Shown here piece by piece: positions 31,640 through 39,709 of a DNA stretch of 64,000 bases (position 1 is its first letter; each line of letters starts with the position of its first letter). Both the position numbers and the translations under genes were made by a program. The stretch comes from Streptococcus toyakuensis (GTDB taxonomy: Bacteria > Bacillota > Bacilli > Lactobacillales > Streptococcaceae), in the NCBI RefSeq assembly GCF_024346585.1, contig NZ_AP024523.1:62001-126000 (forward strand). Direction: 5' to 3'. Below the pieces are notes generated by a model. That model was given only the letters and a program-made list of their open reading frames with translations. It was not told the DNA's origin and did no database searches.

Positions 31640-32440
31640 TCAGTCATCCGTTTTTGTTTACTTAAATTTCTTGAATTTTAAGAAGGTATTGAGTAGTTTT
31701 CCCTTAAATGTTTTGTTTTGGTAGGCGATTGTGAGGGAATTGAAAAATTCAACTGCTAGGTGTTCTTGGTGACCGAGCTCCATCTAGCTTGGGGTTGCTT
31801 CTGGGGAAAAGACGCCTAATTTGATGCGGAGTCCACCTTTTTTCATCTTGAACTGATGCATACCATACATCTTGATATCAAGGCTTGTATCGGACATGAG
31901 AGTAGCAGTATCACCTGCCATAGAAATTTTTGTATCGGCATCCGGAACGCCTGTTTTTTCAGTATCTAGACTGATAAAGATTTTTTGATAAGTTGGTTGA
32001 CCGTACTCTTCAATCAACTCCTCACTTCCTGTCCACCGTGAACTCCAGCAAATACAAAATGTTCAGGGTGAATTTTAAAAGGAAGTGCTTGGTCACCCAT
32101 TTTATTTAGTCCTTGGTTGAAGGCGAAGAAATCTCTCAAAGTAAATCCATCCACGTAAGCAGCTTGTAGGTTACGTCCCTTAACCGAATTCTTAGAAATG
32201 TCATGCCGCATTTGGTCTGATTCTGCTAGACGGTCAGCGTAGAGTTCGAGGATTTTTTGACTTCCAAGGGCTAATTTGGTTTCAATTAGGTCTTGAAAAT
32301 TTCTTAGTCTGTTTCATATAAAAATGAGTAAAATGAATTCCCATTACCAAGGTCATTAGAGTTGCGATAGCAATGACGATGGTTGGATTAGCCGAGAAAA
32401 GTAGAGGGAAAATAGGCCTTTAAAAAGTGGACAGAAAAGA
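31640..32440 (-). pseudogene. decayed membrane-protein gene
   Basis: Several minus-strand coding fragments in different frames read as one former protein. From the 5' end: a membrane helix segment (FSANPTIVIAIATLMTLVMG, about 32395-32335), a change of frame near 32280, QDLIETKLALGSQKILELYA into QMRHDISKNSVKGRNLQAAY and ending EHFVFAGVHGGQEV near 32025, a further frame change, then LIEEYGQPTYQKIFISLDTE to FSPEATPS with a TAG stop at about 31784, after which ELGHQEHLAVEFFNSLT can still be read. At least two frameshifts and one stop. I do not recognise the family. The segment between 32440 and 32555 holds nothing clear. Confidence 0.6.
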
Positions 32441-32555
32441 CCATTTCGGAGTATAGAGAGGAAGTTCAAAAACATTTTTAGAAATAAGACATGTGCATTA
32501 TAAACATCAGATACGAATATGGTGCTTTATTTTTTAAAGAATTTCAACTTTTTTC

Positions 32556-32618
32556 TTGACAAGTGAGTAAACACTCACTATAATAGGTCTATATTCAGTA
32601 AGTGAGTAAACACTCACC
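32556..32618 (+). promoter_or_regulatory. exporter promoter with two palindromic operators
   Basis: TTGACA (32556-32561), a 17-bp spacer and TATAAT (32579-32584) form a consensus promoter. The spacer is filled by the palindrome AGTGAGTAAACACTCACT (32562-32579), and a second copy, AGTGAGTAAACACTCACC, sits at 32601-32618 just before the ribosome-binding site. Paired identical palindromes of this kind are typical TetR-family operators; the frameshifted tetR gene at the end of this operon is the natural candidate. Confidence 0.85.
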
Positions 32619-32631
32619 TAGGAGGAAGCAT

Positions 32632-33348
32632 ATGAAAAAATTGCTACATTTACAAGATTTGGATAAGTCTTTTTGTCGTCAAATGGTTTTGAATCATGTC
32701 AGCTTTGAATTGCAGCCGGGAGAAATTATAGGCTTAATAGGTCCATCTGGTGCTGGTAAATCAACTATGATTAAGACTATGTTAGGGATGGAAAAAGCTG
32801 ACGGAGGGGTTGCTTTGGTATTGGATCATACTATGCCCAATCGTCATATTTTAGGAGATATTGGTTATATGGCCCAGTCAGATGCCTTATATGAGGCTTT
32901 GTCAGGTCAAGAAAATCTGGAATTTTTTGGTCAGCTAAAAGGGCTATCCAAAAGAGATCTGACAGCTGAAATTGCCCATGTGGCTCAAGTTGTGGATCTG
33001 ACAGATCATTTGAATAAAACGGTATCCGGTTATTCTGGAGGAATGAAGCGACGCTTGTCTTTAGCCATCGCGCTTCTGGGGAATCCTCAGCTCTTGATTT
33101 TAGACGAACCGACAGTTGGAATCGACCCTTCTCTTCGGAAGAAAATCTGGAAAGAATTATTCGCGCTTAGAGACAATGGGGTTGGGATATTAGTTACTAC
33201 CCATGTTATGGATGAAGCAGAGTTAACGGATAAGGTCGGCTTATTATTAGGTGGAAAAATCATTGCTTTTGATACACCGCAACACTTAAAAGAAAGTTAT
33301 CAAGTTTCAAGTATTGAAGAAGTATTTTTGAAAGCAGAAGGAGAGTAA
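32632..33348 (+). CDS. ABC transporter ATP-binding protein
   Basis: 238 residues. Walker A GPSGAGKS, ABC signature VSGYSGGMKRRLSL, Walker B LLILDEPTVGIDP and the switch His in LVTTHVMDEAE. The ATP-binding subunit of an ABC-2 exporter of the drug/antibiotic type. ATG 32632 with aggagg is the start; the upstream extension to 32602 runs through the operator. The permease follows with a 1-bp gap, and a TetR gene after that. Confidence 0.95.
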   Translation: MKKLLHLQDLDKSFCRQMVLNHVSFELQPGEIIGLIGPSGAGKSTMIKTMLGMEKADGGVALVLDHTMPNRHILGDIGYMAQSDALYEALSGQENLEFFGQLKGLSKRDLTAEIAHVAQVVDLTDHLNKTVSGYSGGMKRRLSLAIALLGNPQLLILDEPTVGIDPSLRKKIWKELFALRDNGVGILVTTHVMDEAELTDKVGLLLGGKIIAFDTPQHLKESYQVSSIEEVFLKAEGE

Positions 33349-33349
33349 G

Positions 33350-34432
33350 ATGAGAACCATTGCTATTGCTAAAAAAGTTATCAAAGAATTGATTCGTGAC
33401 AAACGAACCTTGGCTATGATGTTTGTAGCGCCGGTATTTATTATGTGGCTGATGAACCTCATGTTTTCAGCTAGTACAACCGTGAATGTCAAGTTAGCGA
33501 CACAAGATCTACCAACTGGTTTGATAACGAAAATGGATGAGCTTGATCATGTGGACATCGAGACTTATCAAGACTTAGATCAGGCCAAAGAAGCGCTAGC
33601 AAATGAAAAAGTCGATGCTGTGATTTCTTATAAAGACGGTGAGTATCAGGTCGACTACGCAAATACAGATGCCTCCAAGACATCTATGATACGACAAGTG
33701 TTACGAACAAGTATCGCCAGTGAAGGCACCGATCAGTTACTATCTCGTATCAAACAAGCTCTTCCACAATTGAAATTAGATGCAAAGGCGCCTGAAATCA
33801 AAGAATCTTACCAATATGGAGATAAAAATACTGGATTCTTTGCACGTATGATTCCAATTTTAATTGGCTTTGTGGTCTTCTTCTTTGTCTTTTTGATTTC
33901 TGGTATGGCACTTTTGAAAGAGCGCACAAGTGGAACCTTGGATCGCTTGTTAGCAACCCCAGTGAAACGTTCTGAAATTGTCTATGGCTATATGTTGTCT
34001 TACGGTATTATTGCGATTTTTCAAACGGCAGTTGTCGTCTTAGCAGCAATTTGGCTACTAGATGTAGAAGTTGTAGGAAATATTTTAAATGTTATAATAG
34101 TTAATGTGGTACTGGCTCTTGTAGCACTAGCTTTTGGAATTCTCTTGTCTACTCTAGCAAAATCAGAATTCCAAATGATGCAATTTATTCCTCTCGTGAT
34201 TATGCCTCAACTCTTTTTCTCAGGGATTATTCCATTGTCATCCATGGGAGCATGGGCTCCAACTGTGGGGAAATTTTTGCCATTAACCTATTCTGGTGAT
34301 GCAATAAGCCAGATTATTCTTTACGGACACAATCTTGGTGATATTTTGCCAAATCTTGGTGTTTTAATGATTTTCTTGATCATTTTAACAATTCTCAATA
34401 TTGTTGGATTGCGTCGTTATCGTAAAGTTTAG
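33350..34432 (+). CDS. ABC-2 type permease
   Basis: 360 residues, ABC-2 membrane family (YhgE/YadH-like exporters). An N-terminal helix (MFVAPVFIMWLMNLMF) is followed by a large extracytoplasmic domain (about 45-165) and five C-terminal helices (MIPILIGFVVFFFVFLISG and so on), with the conserved LLKERTSGTLDRLLATPVKR motif. Substrate unknown; such ATPase-permease-TetR sets usually export toxic small molecules or lipids. Confidence 0.93.
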   Translation: MRTIAIAKKVIKELIRDKRTLAMMFVAPVFIMWLMNLMFSASTTVNVKLATQDLPTGLITKMDELDHVDIETYQDLDQAKEALANEKVDAVISYKDGEYQVDYANTDASKTSMIRQVLRTSIASEGTDQLLSRIKQALPQLKLDAKAPEIKESYQYGDKNTGFFARMIPILIGFVVFFFVFLISGMALLKERTSGTLDRLLATPVKRSEIVYGYMLSYGIIAIFQTAVVVLAAIWLLDVEVVGNILNVIIVNVVLALVALAFGILLSTLAKSEFQMMQFIPLVIMPQLFFSGIIPLSSMGAWAPTVGKFLPLTYSGDAISQIILYGHNLGDILPNLGVLMIFLIILTILNIVGLRRYRKV

Positions 34433-34471
34433 AAATCAACATAAATAATGCTAAAAAGGTGTGAAGATTAG

Positions 34472-35094
34472 ATGGATAAGACTGTTTTTGAATCGTTTGA
34501 AGATTACTTAGAAGAAGCGAATTACCCTCAAGGAAAGAAAAAAATCATGCAGGCAGCAGTGGATCTCATATCAACTAGGAGTTACCATGGGACCTCAACT
34601 CTTCACATAGCTGAGCGTGCTGGACTAAGCCAGGCAACTTTGTTTAAGTATTTTAAGACGAAGGATGATCTACTGACGGCTATTTTACATCCTGTAGTCC
34701 CAGGCATTTTCGGTAGTTTTGTTGAGGAACTCTTAGCTTTTGAAACGACAGAAGAGAGGGTTCGTTATCTCGTCCACGATCGTATGAGCTATCTCAAAAA
34801 AATCGTGCTTTGATGAAAATCATTCTGCAGGAGAGTTTTTCAAATAAGAAACTAAAAAATGAACAGATTTTTATCTGGAATGCTATTCAAGATAAACTTC
34901 GAGTGCTTCATAAAGAATTGCTAGCAGATCCACGTGTAAATCCAGAGTTAACGATTCCTCAAATGGTTCGTATTTGTGTTGGTCCATTGTTGGCTTACTT
35001 CGCTCAACTTTATATCGTTAGCGACAACGGAGAAATAAAGGAAGAGGACCTAGACTTATTAGAAAAACAGATTTTAGGTGGTTTGTGGAAATAA
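34472..35094 (+). pseudogene. TetR-family regulator split by a frameshift in an A7 tract
   Basis: The first part (34472-34813) has the TetR DNA-binding domain: KKIMQAAVDLISTRSYHGTS, HIAERAGLSQATLFKYF. It ends YLKKIVL at a TGA. The rest of the protein continues in the next frame from 34803: NRALMKIILQESFSNKKLK to LLEKQILGGLWK, a normal TetR ligand-binding half. Seven A at 34796-34802 (ctcaaaaaaatcg) mark the site; with eight A the gene would be intact, about 206 residues. The second half has no ribosome-binding site of its own. Either it is inactivated (leaving the exporter derepressed) or it is rescued by slippage at the A-run. Confidence 0.8.
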
Positions 35095-35143
35095 GGGAGT
35101 TCTAGAAGAGCTAAGATTTATTTACTTGACTTTCAAACAAGCT

Positions 35144-35185
35144 AAAAAAGACATGTTCTGCTTATTTCAGATTCATGTCTTTTTT
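35144..35185 (+). terminator. terminator after tetR
   Basis: aaaaaagacatg ... catgtctttttt stem with T-run. Confidence 0.85.
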
Positions 35186-35187
35186 GT

Positions 35188-35317
35188 TGTTGGATTTTGT
35201 ATTCTTCATAAGTCCTCAATCGCTTTGCCAAAACAGAAACCGACTTCTCCAGCGGTGCAACGATTTCTCAAGTGTATGGAAGAGGAGATTTCTGGCTTGC
35301 TAAAGAGAATTCCTTGA
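35188..35317 (+). pseudogene. C-terminal remnant, possibly of a LysR-type regulator
   Basis: After the terminator an open stretch reads SSIALPKQKPTSPAVQRFLK ... SGLLKRIP and a stop. The TSPAVQRFLKCM segment looks like the last helix of a LysR effector domain. There is no start or N-terminal domain; likely a fragment. The match is weak. Confidence 0.25.
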
Positions 35318-35341
35318 CACTCTGTCAGCTTTTGATACAAT
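35314..35341 (+). promoter_or_regulatory. promoter of the nucleoside phosphorylase gene
   Basis: TTGACA (35314-35319), 16-bp spacer ending in TGA, TACAAT (35336-35341). Confidence 0.7.
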
Positions 35342-35366
35342 AGTACAAAATTAGAGGAGGTAGGTT

Positions 35367-36131
35367 ATGATTCAGAAACACGCGATTCCTATTTTAGAGT
35401 TTGATGATAATCCTCAGGCGGTTATCATGCCCAATCACGAGGGGCTGGATTTGAAATTGCCAAAGAAGTGTGTCTATGCTTTTTTAGGTGAGGAGATTGA
35501 CCGTTATGCGAGGGAAGTAGGGGCGGACTGTGTCGGCGAATTTGTTTCTGCCACCAAGACCTATCCAGTTTATGTCATCAATTACAAGGGCGAGGAACTT
35601 TGTTTGGCTCAGGCTCCTGTTGGTTCAGCTCCAGCAGCCCAGTTTATGGATTGGTTGATTGGCTATGGTGTGGAGCAGATTATTTCCGCTGGAACCTGTG
35701 GTGTGCTGACTGATATAGAAGAAAATGCCTTTCTAGTCCCTGTTCGGACTCTGCGAGATGAAGGAGCCAGTTATCACTATGTGGCCCCTTCTCGTTATAT
35801 GGAAATGCAGCCAGAGGCTATTGCTGCTATTGAGCAAGTTTTGGAGGCCAGAGGGATTCCCTATGAAGAAGTCATGACCTGGACCACAGATGGTTTTTAC
35901 CGAGAAACGGCTGAAAAGGTGGTTTATCGCAAGGAGGAAGGCTGTGCTGTTGTGGAGATGGAGTGTTCTGCGCTTGCGGCAGTAGCCCAACTGCGAGGGG
36001 TTCTCTGGGGTGAATTGTTGTTCACAGCTGATTCCTTAGCAGACTTGGACCAGTACGATAGTCGTGACTGGGGTTCAGAAGCTTTTGAGAAGGCTTTGGA
36101 ACTCTGCCTTGAGATTGCCTTTCAGATCTAG
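35367..36131 (+). CDS. nucleoside phosphorylase family protein
   Basis: 254 residues, Pnp/Udp family (uridine phosphorylase-like). Recognisable elements: APVGSAPAAQFMDWLIGYGV, ISAGTCGVLTDIEENAFLVP, AAEKVVYRKEEGCAVVEMEC (EMECSAL; ribose-binding Met-Glu) and FTADSLADLDQYDSRDW. Start ATG 35367 after agaggaggtaggtt. Releases bases from nucleosides with phosphate; the specific base is not decided by the sequence. Confidence 0.9.
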   Translation: MIQKHAIPILEFDDNPQAVIMPNHEGLDLKLPKKCVYAFLGEEIDRYAREVGADCVGEFVSATKTYPVYVINYKGEELCLAQAPVGSAPAAQFMDWLIGYGVEQIISAGTCGVLTDIEENAFLVPVRTLRDEGASYHYVAPSRYMEMQPEAIAAIEQVLEARGIPYEEVMTWTTDGFYRETAEKVVYRKEEGCAVVEMECSALAAVAQLRGVLWGELLFTADSLADLDQYDSRDWGSEAFEKALELCLEIAFQI

Positions 36132-36164
36132 CTACTCTTCTTCTTTTTATGGTACAATGGATGT

Positions 36165-37544
36165 ATGTTATTCAAATTATTTGTGAAAAAACTTGAAAGG
36201 GTCTTTGGCGGACTTTCGTCTGCTCGTCGCATTTTTTTAAGTTTCGCTGGAGTTATTTTTATAGGCTCTCTTCTTTTGAGTTTGCCTTTTGTTCAGGCAA
36301 GTGGTTCTCAGGCCACTTATTTTGACCATCTCTTTACGACGGTGTCCATGGTCTGTGTAACCGGCCTTTTTACGCAACCGGTGGCTACCACCTATAATAT
36401 TTGGGGTCAGTTGATTTGTATGCTCTTGATACAGATTGGTGGTCTGGGGCTCATGACCTTTATCGGGATTTTTTATATCCAAGGTAAGCAAAAGCTTAGT
36501 CTGCGTAGTCGTGAAACCATTCAGGAGAGTTTTAGTTATGGGGAAAGTAAGTCTTTGAAGTCTTTTATGCGTTCCATCTTTTTGACGACTTTTCTGGTGG
36601 AGGGCTTTGGTGCCTTTCTACTAAGTTTCCGTTTTATTCCTGAGTTCGGCTGGGGACGAGGCATTTTTACCTCTATCTTTTTAGCCATTTCAGCCTTTTG
36701 TAATGCTGGTTTTGATAATTTCGGCAGTAGCAGTTTAGTGGCTTTTCAGACGGATCCCTTGATCAATCTGGTCATTGCCGGCTTGATTATCACGGGTGGT
36801 CTCGGCTTTATGGTCTGGTTTGACTTGGCAACCCAGTTTGACAAGAAGAAAAAACGCCGTCTACGTTTCCACACCAAGCTGGTTCTCTTCTTAACTGCAG
36901 GGATTTTGCTGTTTGGGACAGTATCTACACTCTTTACGGAGTGGCACAATCCTGGAACCATTGGCAATCTCAGTGTCCCAGAGAAAGTGCTGGTTAGCTT
37001 TTTCCAAACCGTCAGCATGAGAACAGCTGGCTTTGCCTCTATTGACTACACCCAAGCTCGGCCTGTGACTTTATTTATCTATATCCTACAGATGTTTCTC
37101 GGCGGTGCGCCTGGAGGGACGGCTGGGGGGCTCAAGATTACGACCTTCTTTGTCTTGTTGGTCTTTGCTCGTAGTGAGTTGCTGGGCTTGCCTCATGCCA
37201 ATGTTGCGCAGAGAACCATTGAAACCCGAACAGTCCAAAAATCCTTTAGTGTCTTCATTATCTTTTTGATGACCTTCTTGTTGGGCTTGATGTTGCTGGG
37301 AATTACGGCAGAAGGAACCCCGCGATTTATCTACCTCATGTTTGAGACCATTTCAGCCCTTGCGACAGTTGGGGTAACGGCAAATTTGACACCAGAATTG
37401 GGCAAGCTAGCCCTCAGCATTGTCATGTTGCTTATGTTTATCGGCCGTATCGGTCCCTTGACCTTGCTGGTTAGTCTAGCGGATTACCAGCCGGATAAGA
37501 AAGATTTGATTCAGTATATGAAAGCAGATATTAGTATTGGATAA
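36165..37544 (+). CDS. trkH: TrkH/KtrB-family potassium transporter
   Basis: 459 residues, four M1-P-M2 units of the Trk/Ktr superfamily. Filter-region sequences are seen as TVSMVCVTGLFTQP, AISAFCNAGFDNFG, TVSMRTAGFASIDY and TISALATVGVTANLT. An extended -10 (TGG TACAAT, 36150-36158) ends only 7 bp before ATG 36165, so the message may be leaderless; there is no Shine-Dalgarno. Its 3' end overlaps the cabP region (the cabP ATG is 14 bp after the stop). Partner of the CabP regulator. Confidence 0.93.
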   Translation: MLFKLFVKKLERVFGGLSSARRIFLSFAGVIFIGSLLLSLPFVQASGSQATYFDHLFTTVSMVCVTGLFTQPVATTYNIWGQLICMLLIQIGGLGLMTFIGIFYIQGKQKLSLRSRETIQESFSYGESKSLKSFMRSIFLTTFLVEGFGAFLLSFRFIPEFGWGRGIFTSIFLAISAFCNAGFDNFGSSSLVAFQTDPLINLVIAGLIITGGLGFMVWFDLATQFDKKKKRRLRFHTKLVLFLTAGILLFGTVSTLFTEWHNPGTIGNLSVPEKVLVSFFQTVSMRTAGFASIDYTQARPVTLFIYILQMFLGGAPGGTAGGLKITTFFVLLVFARSELLGLPHANVAQRTIETRTVQKSFSVFIIFLMTFLLGLMLLGITAEGTPRFIYLMFETISALATVGVTANLTPELGKLALSIVMLLMFIGRIGPLTLLVSLADYQPDKKDLIQYMKADISIG

Positions 37545-37557
37545 GAAAGGAAGAACG

Positions 37558-38223
37558 ATGTCAGATCGTACGATTGGAATTTTAGGCTTGGGGATTTTTG
37601 GGAGTAGTGTCCTGACGGCTCTAGCCAAGCAAGATATGAATATCATTGCCATTGACGACCACGCCGAGCGCATCAATCAATTTGAGCCTGTTTTGGCGCG
37701 TGGAGTTGTGGGCGATATTACAGATGAGGAACTCCTCAGAACCGCTGGAATTGATACCTGTGATACGGTTGTCGTCGCAACAGGGGAAAATCTAGAGTCG
37801 AGTGTGCTTGCAGTTATGCATTGTAAGAGTCTAGGGGTACCAAGGGTTATTGCCAAGGTCAAAAGCCAGACAGCTAAGAAGGTGCTAGAAAAAATCGGTG
37901 CTGACTCGGTGATTTCACCTGAGTATGAAATGGGCCAGTCTCTAGCGCAGACCATTCTCTTTCATAACAATGTTGATGTCTTTCAGCTGGACAAAAATGT
38001 GTCTATCGTAGAGATGAAAATTCCTAGTGTTTGGGCAGGTCAAAGCCTGAGCCAGCTGGATCTACGTGGGAAATACAATCTCAATGTCCTAGGATTTCGT
38101 GAACAGGAAAATTCACAACTGGATGTCCAGTTTGGACCCAATGACCTCTTGAAAGCAGATGCCTATATCTTGGCAGTCATTAACAACCAGTATCTAGACG
38201 ACTTGGCAGAATTGAATTCGTAA
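37558..38223 (+). CDS. cabP: CabP, c-di-AMP-binding regulator of K+ uptake (RCK family)
   Basis: 221 residues. RCK/TrkA: N-terminal Rossmann fold TIGILGLGIFGSSVLTALAK with conserved acidic residue in NIIAIDDHAE, and a C-terminal RCK_C domain (about 135-221). The ATG at 37558 with aagaaaggaagaacg is right; the frame extends to a TTG at 37537. In S. pneumoniae the orthologous protein next to TrkH is CabP, which binds c-di-AMP and controls K+ uptake (established for that protein). The adjacent trkH fits. Confidence 0.9.
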   Translation: MSDRTIGILGLGIFGSSVLTALAKQDMNIIAIDDHAERINQFEPVLARGVVGDITDEELLRTAGIDTCDTVVVATGENLESSVLAVMHCKSLGVPRVIAKVKSQTAKKVLEKIGADSVISPEYEMGQSLAQTILFHNNVDVFQLDKNVSIVEMKIPSVWAGQSLSQLDLRGKYNLNVLGFREQENSQLDVQFGPNDLLKADAYILAVINNQYLDDLAELNS

Positions 38224-38348
38224 GGAGGGGAATCCCCTCTTTTTTGATGTCCAAGATAGCAAATAGAGACAGCAACCCTTGTATTCTAGTAAAAGTCCTT
38301 CAGAAGCTGGACTTTATGGTAAAATAGAAAGAAGTGACAAGAGAGAGT

Positions 38349-38545
38349 AATACTCTTCGAAAATCTCTTCAAACCACGTCAACGTCGCCTTGCCGTAGGT
38401 ATGGCTACTGACTTCGTCAGTTCTATCCACAACCTCAAAACAGTGTTTTGAGCTGACTTCGTCAGTTCTATCTGCAACCTCAAAGCAGTGCTTTGAGCAA
38501 CCTGCGGCTAGTTTCCTAGTTTGCTCTTTGATTTTCATTGAGTAT
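38349..38545 (-). repeat. BOX element (A1 B2 C1)
   Basis: Reverse-oriented, two boxB units; lies directly upstream of the glycosyltransferase gene, whose ribosome-binding site follows 25 bp after boxA. Confidence 0.93.
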
Positions 38546-38577
38546 AAGAAAAAATCAGTCCCCTAAAGGAGTAGATT

Positions 38578-39594
38578 ATGAAGTTATTGTCTATCGCCAT
38601 TCCTAGCTATAATGCAGCAGTCTATCTTCATTACTGTGTGGAGTCGTTAGTGATTGGTGGTGAGCAAGTTGAGATTTTGATTATCAATGACGGGTCTCAG
38701 GACCAGACTCAGGAAATCGCTGAGCGTTTAGCTAGCAAGTATCCTAACCTCGTTAGAGCCATCTATCAGGAAAATAAAGGCCATGGAGGTGCTGTCAATC
38801 GCGGCTTGGCGGAGGCTTCTGGGCGCTATTTTAAAGTAGTTGATAGTGATGACTGGGTGGATCCTCGTGCTTATTTGAAAATTCTTGAAACCTTGCAGGA
38901 ACTAGAGAGTGAGGGGCAGGAAGTTGATGCCTTTGTGACTAATTTTGTCTATGAAAAGGAAGGTCAGTCTCGTAAGAAGAGTATGAGTTACGAGTCAGTC
39001 TTGCCTGTCCAGCAGATTTTTGGCTGGGATCAGGTCGGAAATTTCTCAAAAGGCCAGTATATCATGATGCACTCGCTGATTTACCGGACAGATTTGTTGC
39101 GAGCGAGCCAGTTCCAATTGCCTGAGCATACTTTTTATGTCGATAATCTTTTTGTCTTTACACCCCTTCAGCAGGTCAAAACCATGTACTATCTACCTGT
39201 CGATTTCTATCGTTATTTGATTGGGCGTGAGGACCAGTCTGTCAATGAGCAAGTGATGATTAAGCGCATTGATCAGCAACTGAAAGTCAATCGACTCTTG
39301 GTAGACCAGCTTGATTTATCCCAAGTGAGTCACCCCAAAATGCGAGAATATTTGCTGAATCATATTGAGATTACGACGGTGATTTCCAGTGCCCTGCTCA
39401 ACCGAGCAGGCACAGCAGAGCATCTTGCTAAAAAACGGGAGCTGTGGACCTATATTCAGCAGGAAAATCCAGAGGTTTTTCAGGCTATCCGCAAGACCAT
39501 GCTCAGCCGTTTGACCAAACATTCTGTCTTGCCAGCTCGCAAACTGTCCAATGTTGTCTATCAAATCACCAAATCTGTTTATGGATTTAATTGA
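38578..39594 (+). CDS. family 2 glycosyltransferase
   Basis: 338 residues, GT-A fold, GT2. N-terminus LLSIAIPSYNAAVYLHYCVE, IINDGSQDQTQEIAERLA (nucleotide-binding Asp), GHGGAVNRGLAEASGRY and the metal-binding DSDDW. No membrane segment. Start after ctaaaggagtagatt. Acceptor unknown; located between cabP and pavB as in pneumococci. Confidence 0.93.
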   Translation: MKLLSIAIPSYNAAVYLHYCVESLVIGGEQVEILIINDGSQDQTQEIAERLASKYPNLVRAIYQENKGHGGAVNRGLAEASGRYFKVVDSDDWVDPRAYLKILETLQELESEGQEVDAFVTNFVYEKEGQSRKKSMSYESVLPVQQIFGWDQVGNFSKGQYIMMHSLIYRTDLLRASQFQLPEHTFYVDNLFVFTPLQQVKTMYYLPVDFYRYLIGREDQSVNEQVMIKRIDQQLKVNRLLVDQLDLSQVSHPKMREYLLNHIEITTVISSALLNRAGTAEHLAKKRELWTYIQQENPEVFQAIRKTMLSRLTKHSVLPARKLSNVVYQITKSVYGFN

Positions 39595-39709
39595 TATAAG
39601 TATTTTATAAGAGGGATTTAAGAAAAATTTTAACTTTTTCTTAATCCTTTTTAATTTTAGGAGATTATACTAGAGTCATCAAATAAAGAAAAACTCTAAG
39701 GAGAATCCT

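Noticed and set aside
35078..35317. 79-residue ORF as a gene
   Set aside because: Begins inside tetR, spans a terminator and has no ribosome-binding site; only its last part looks like a gene remnant.
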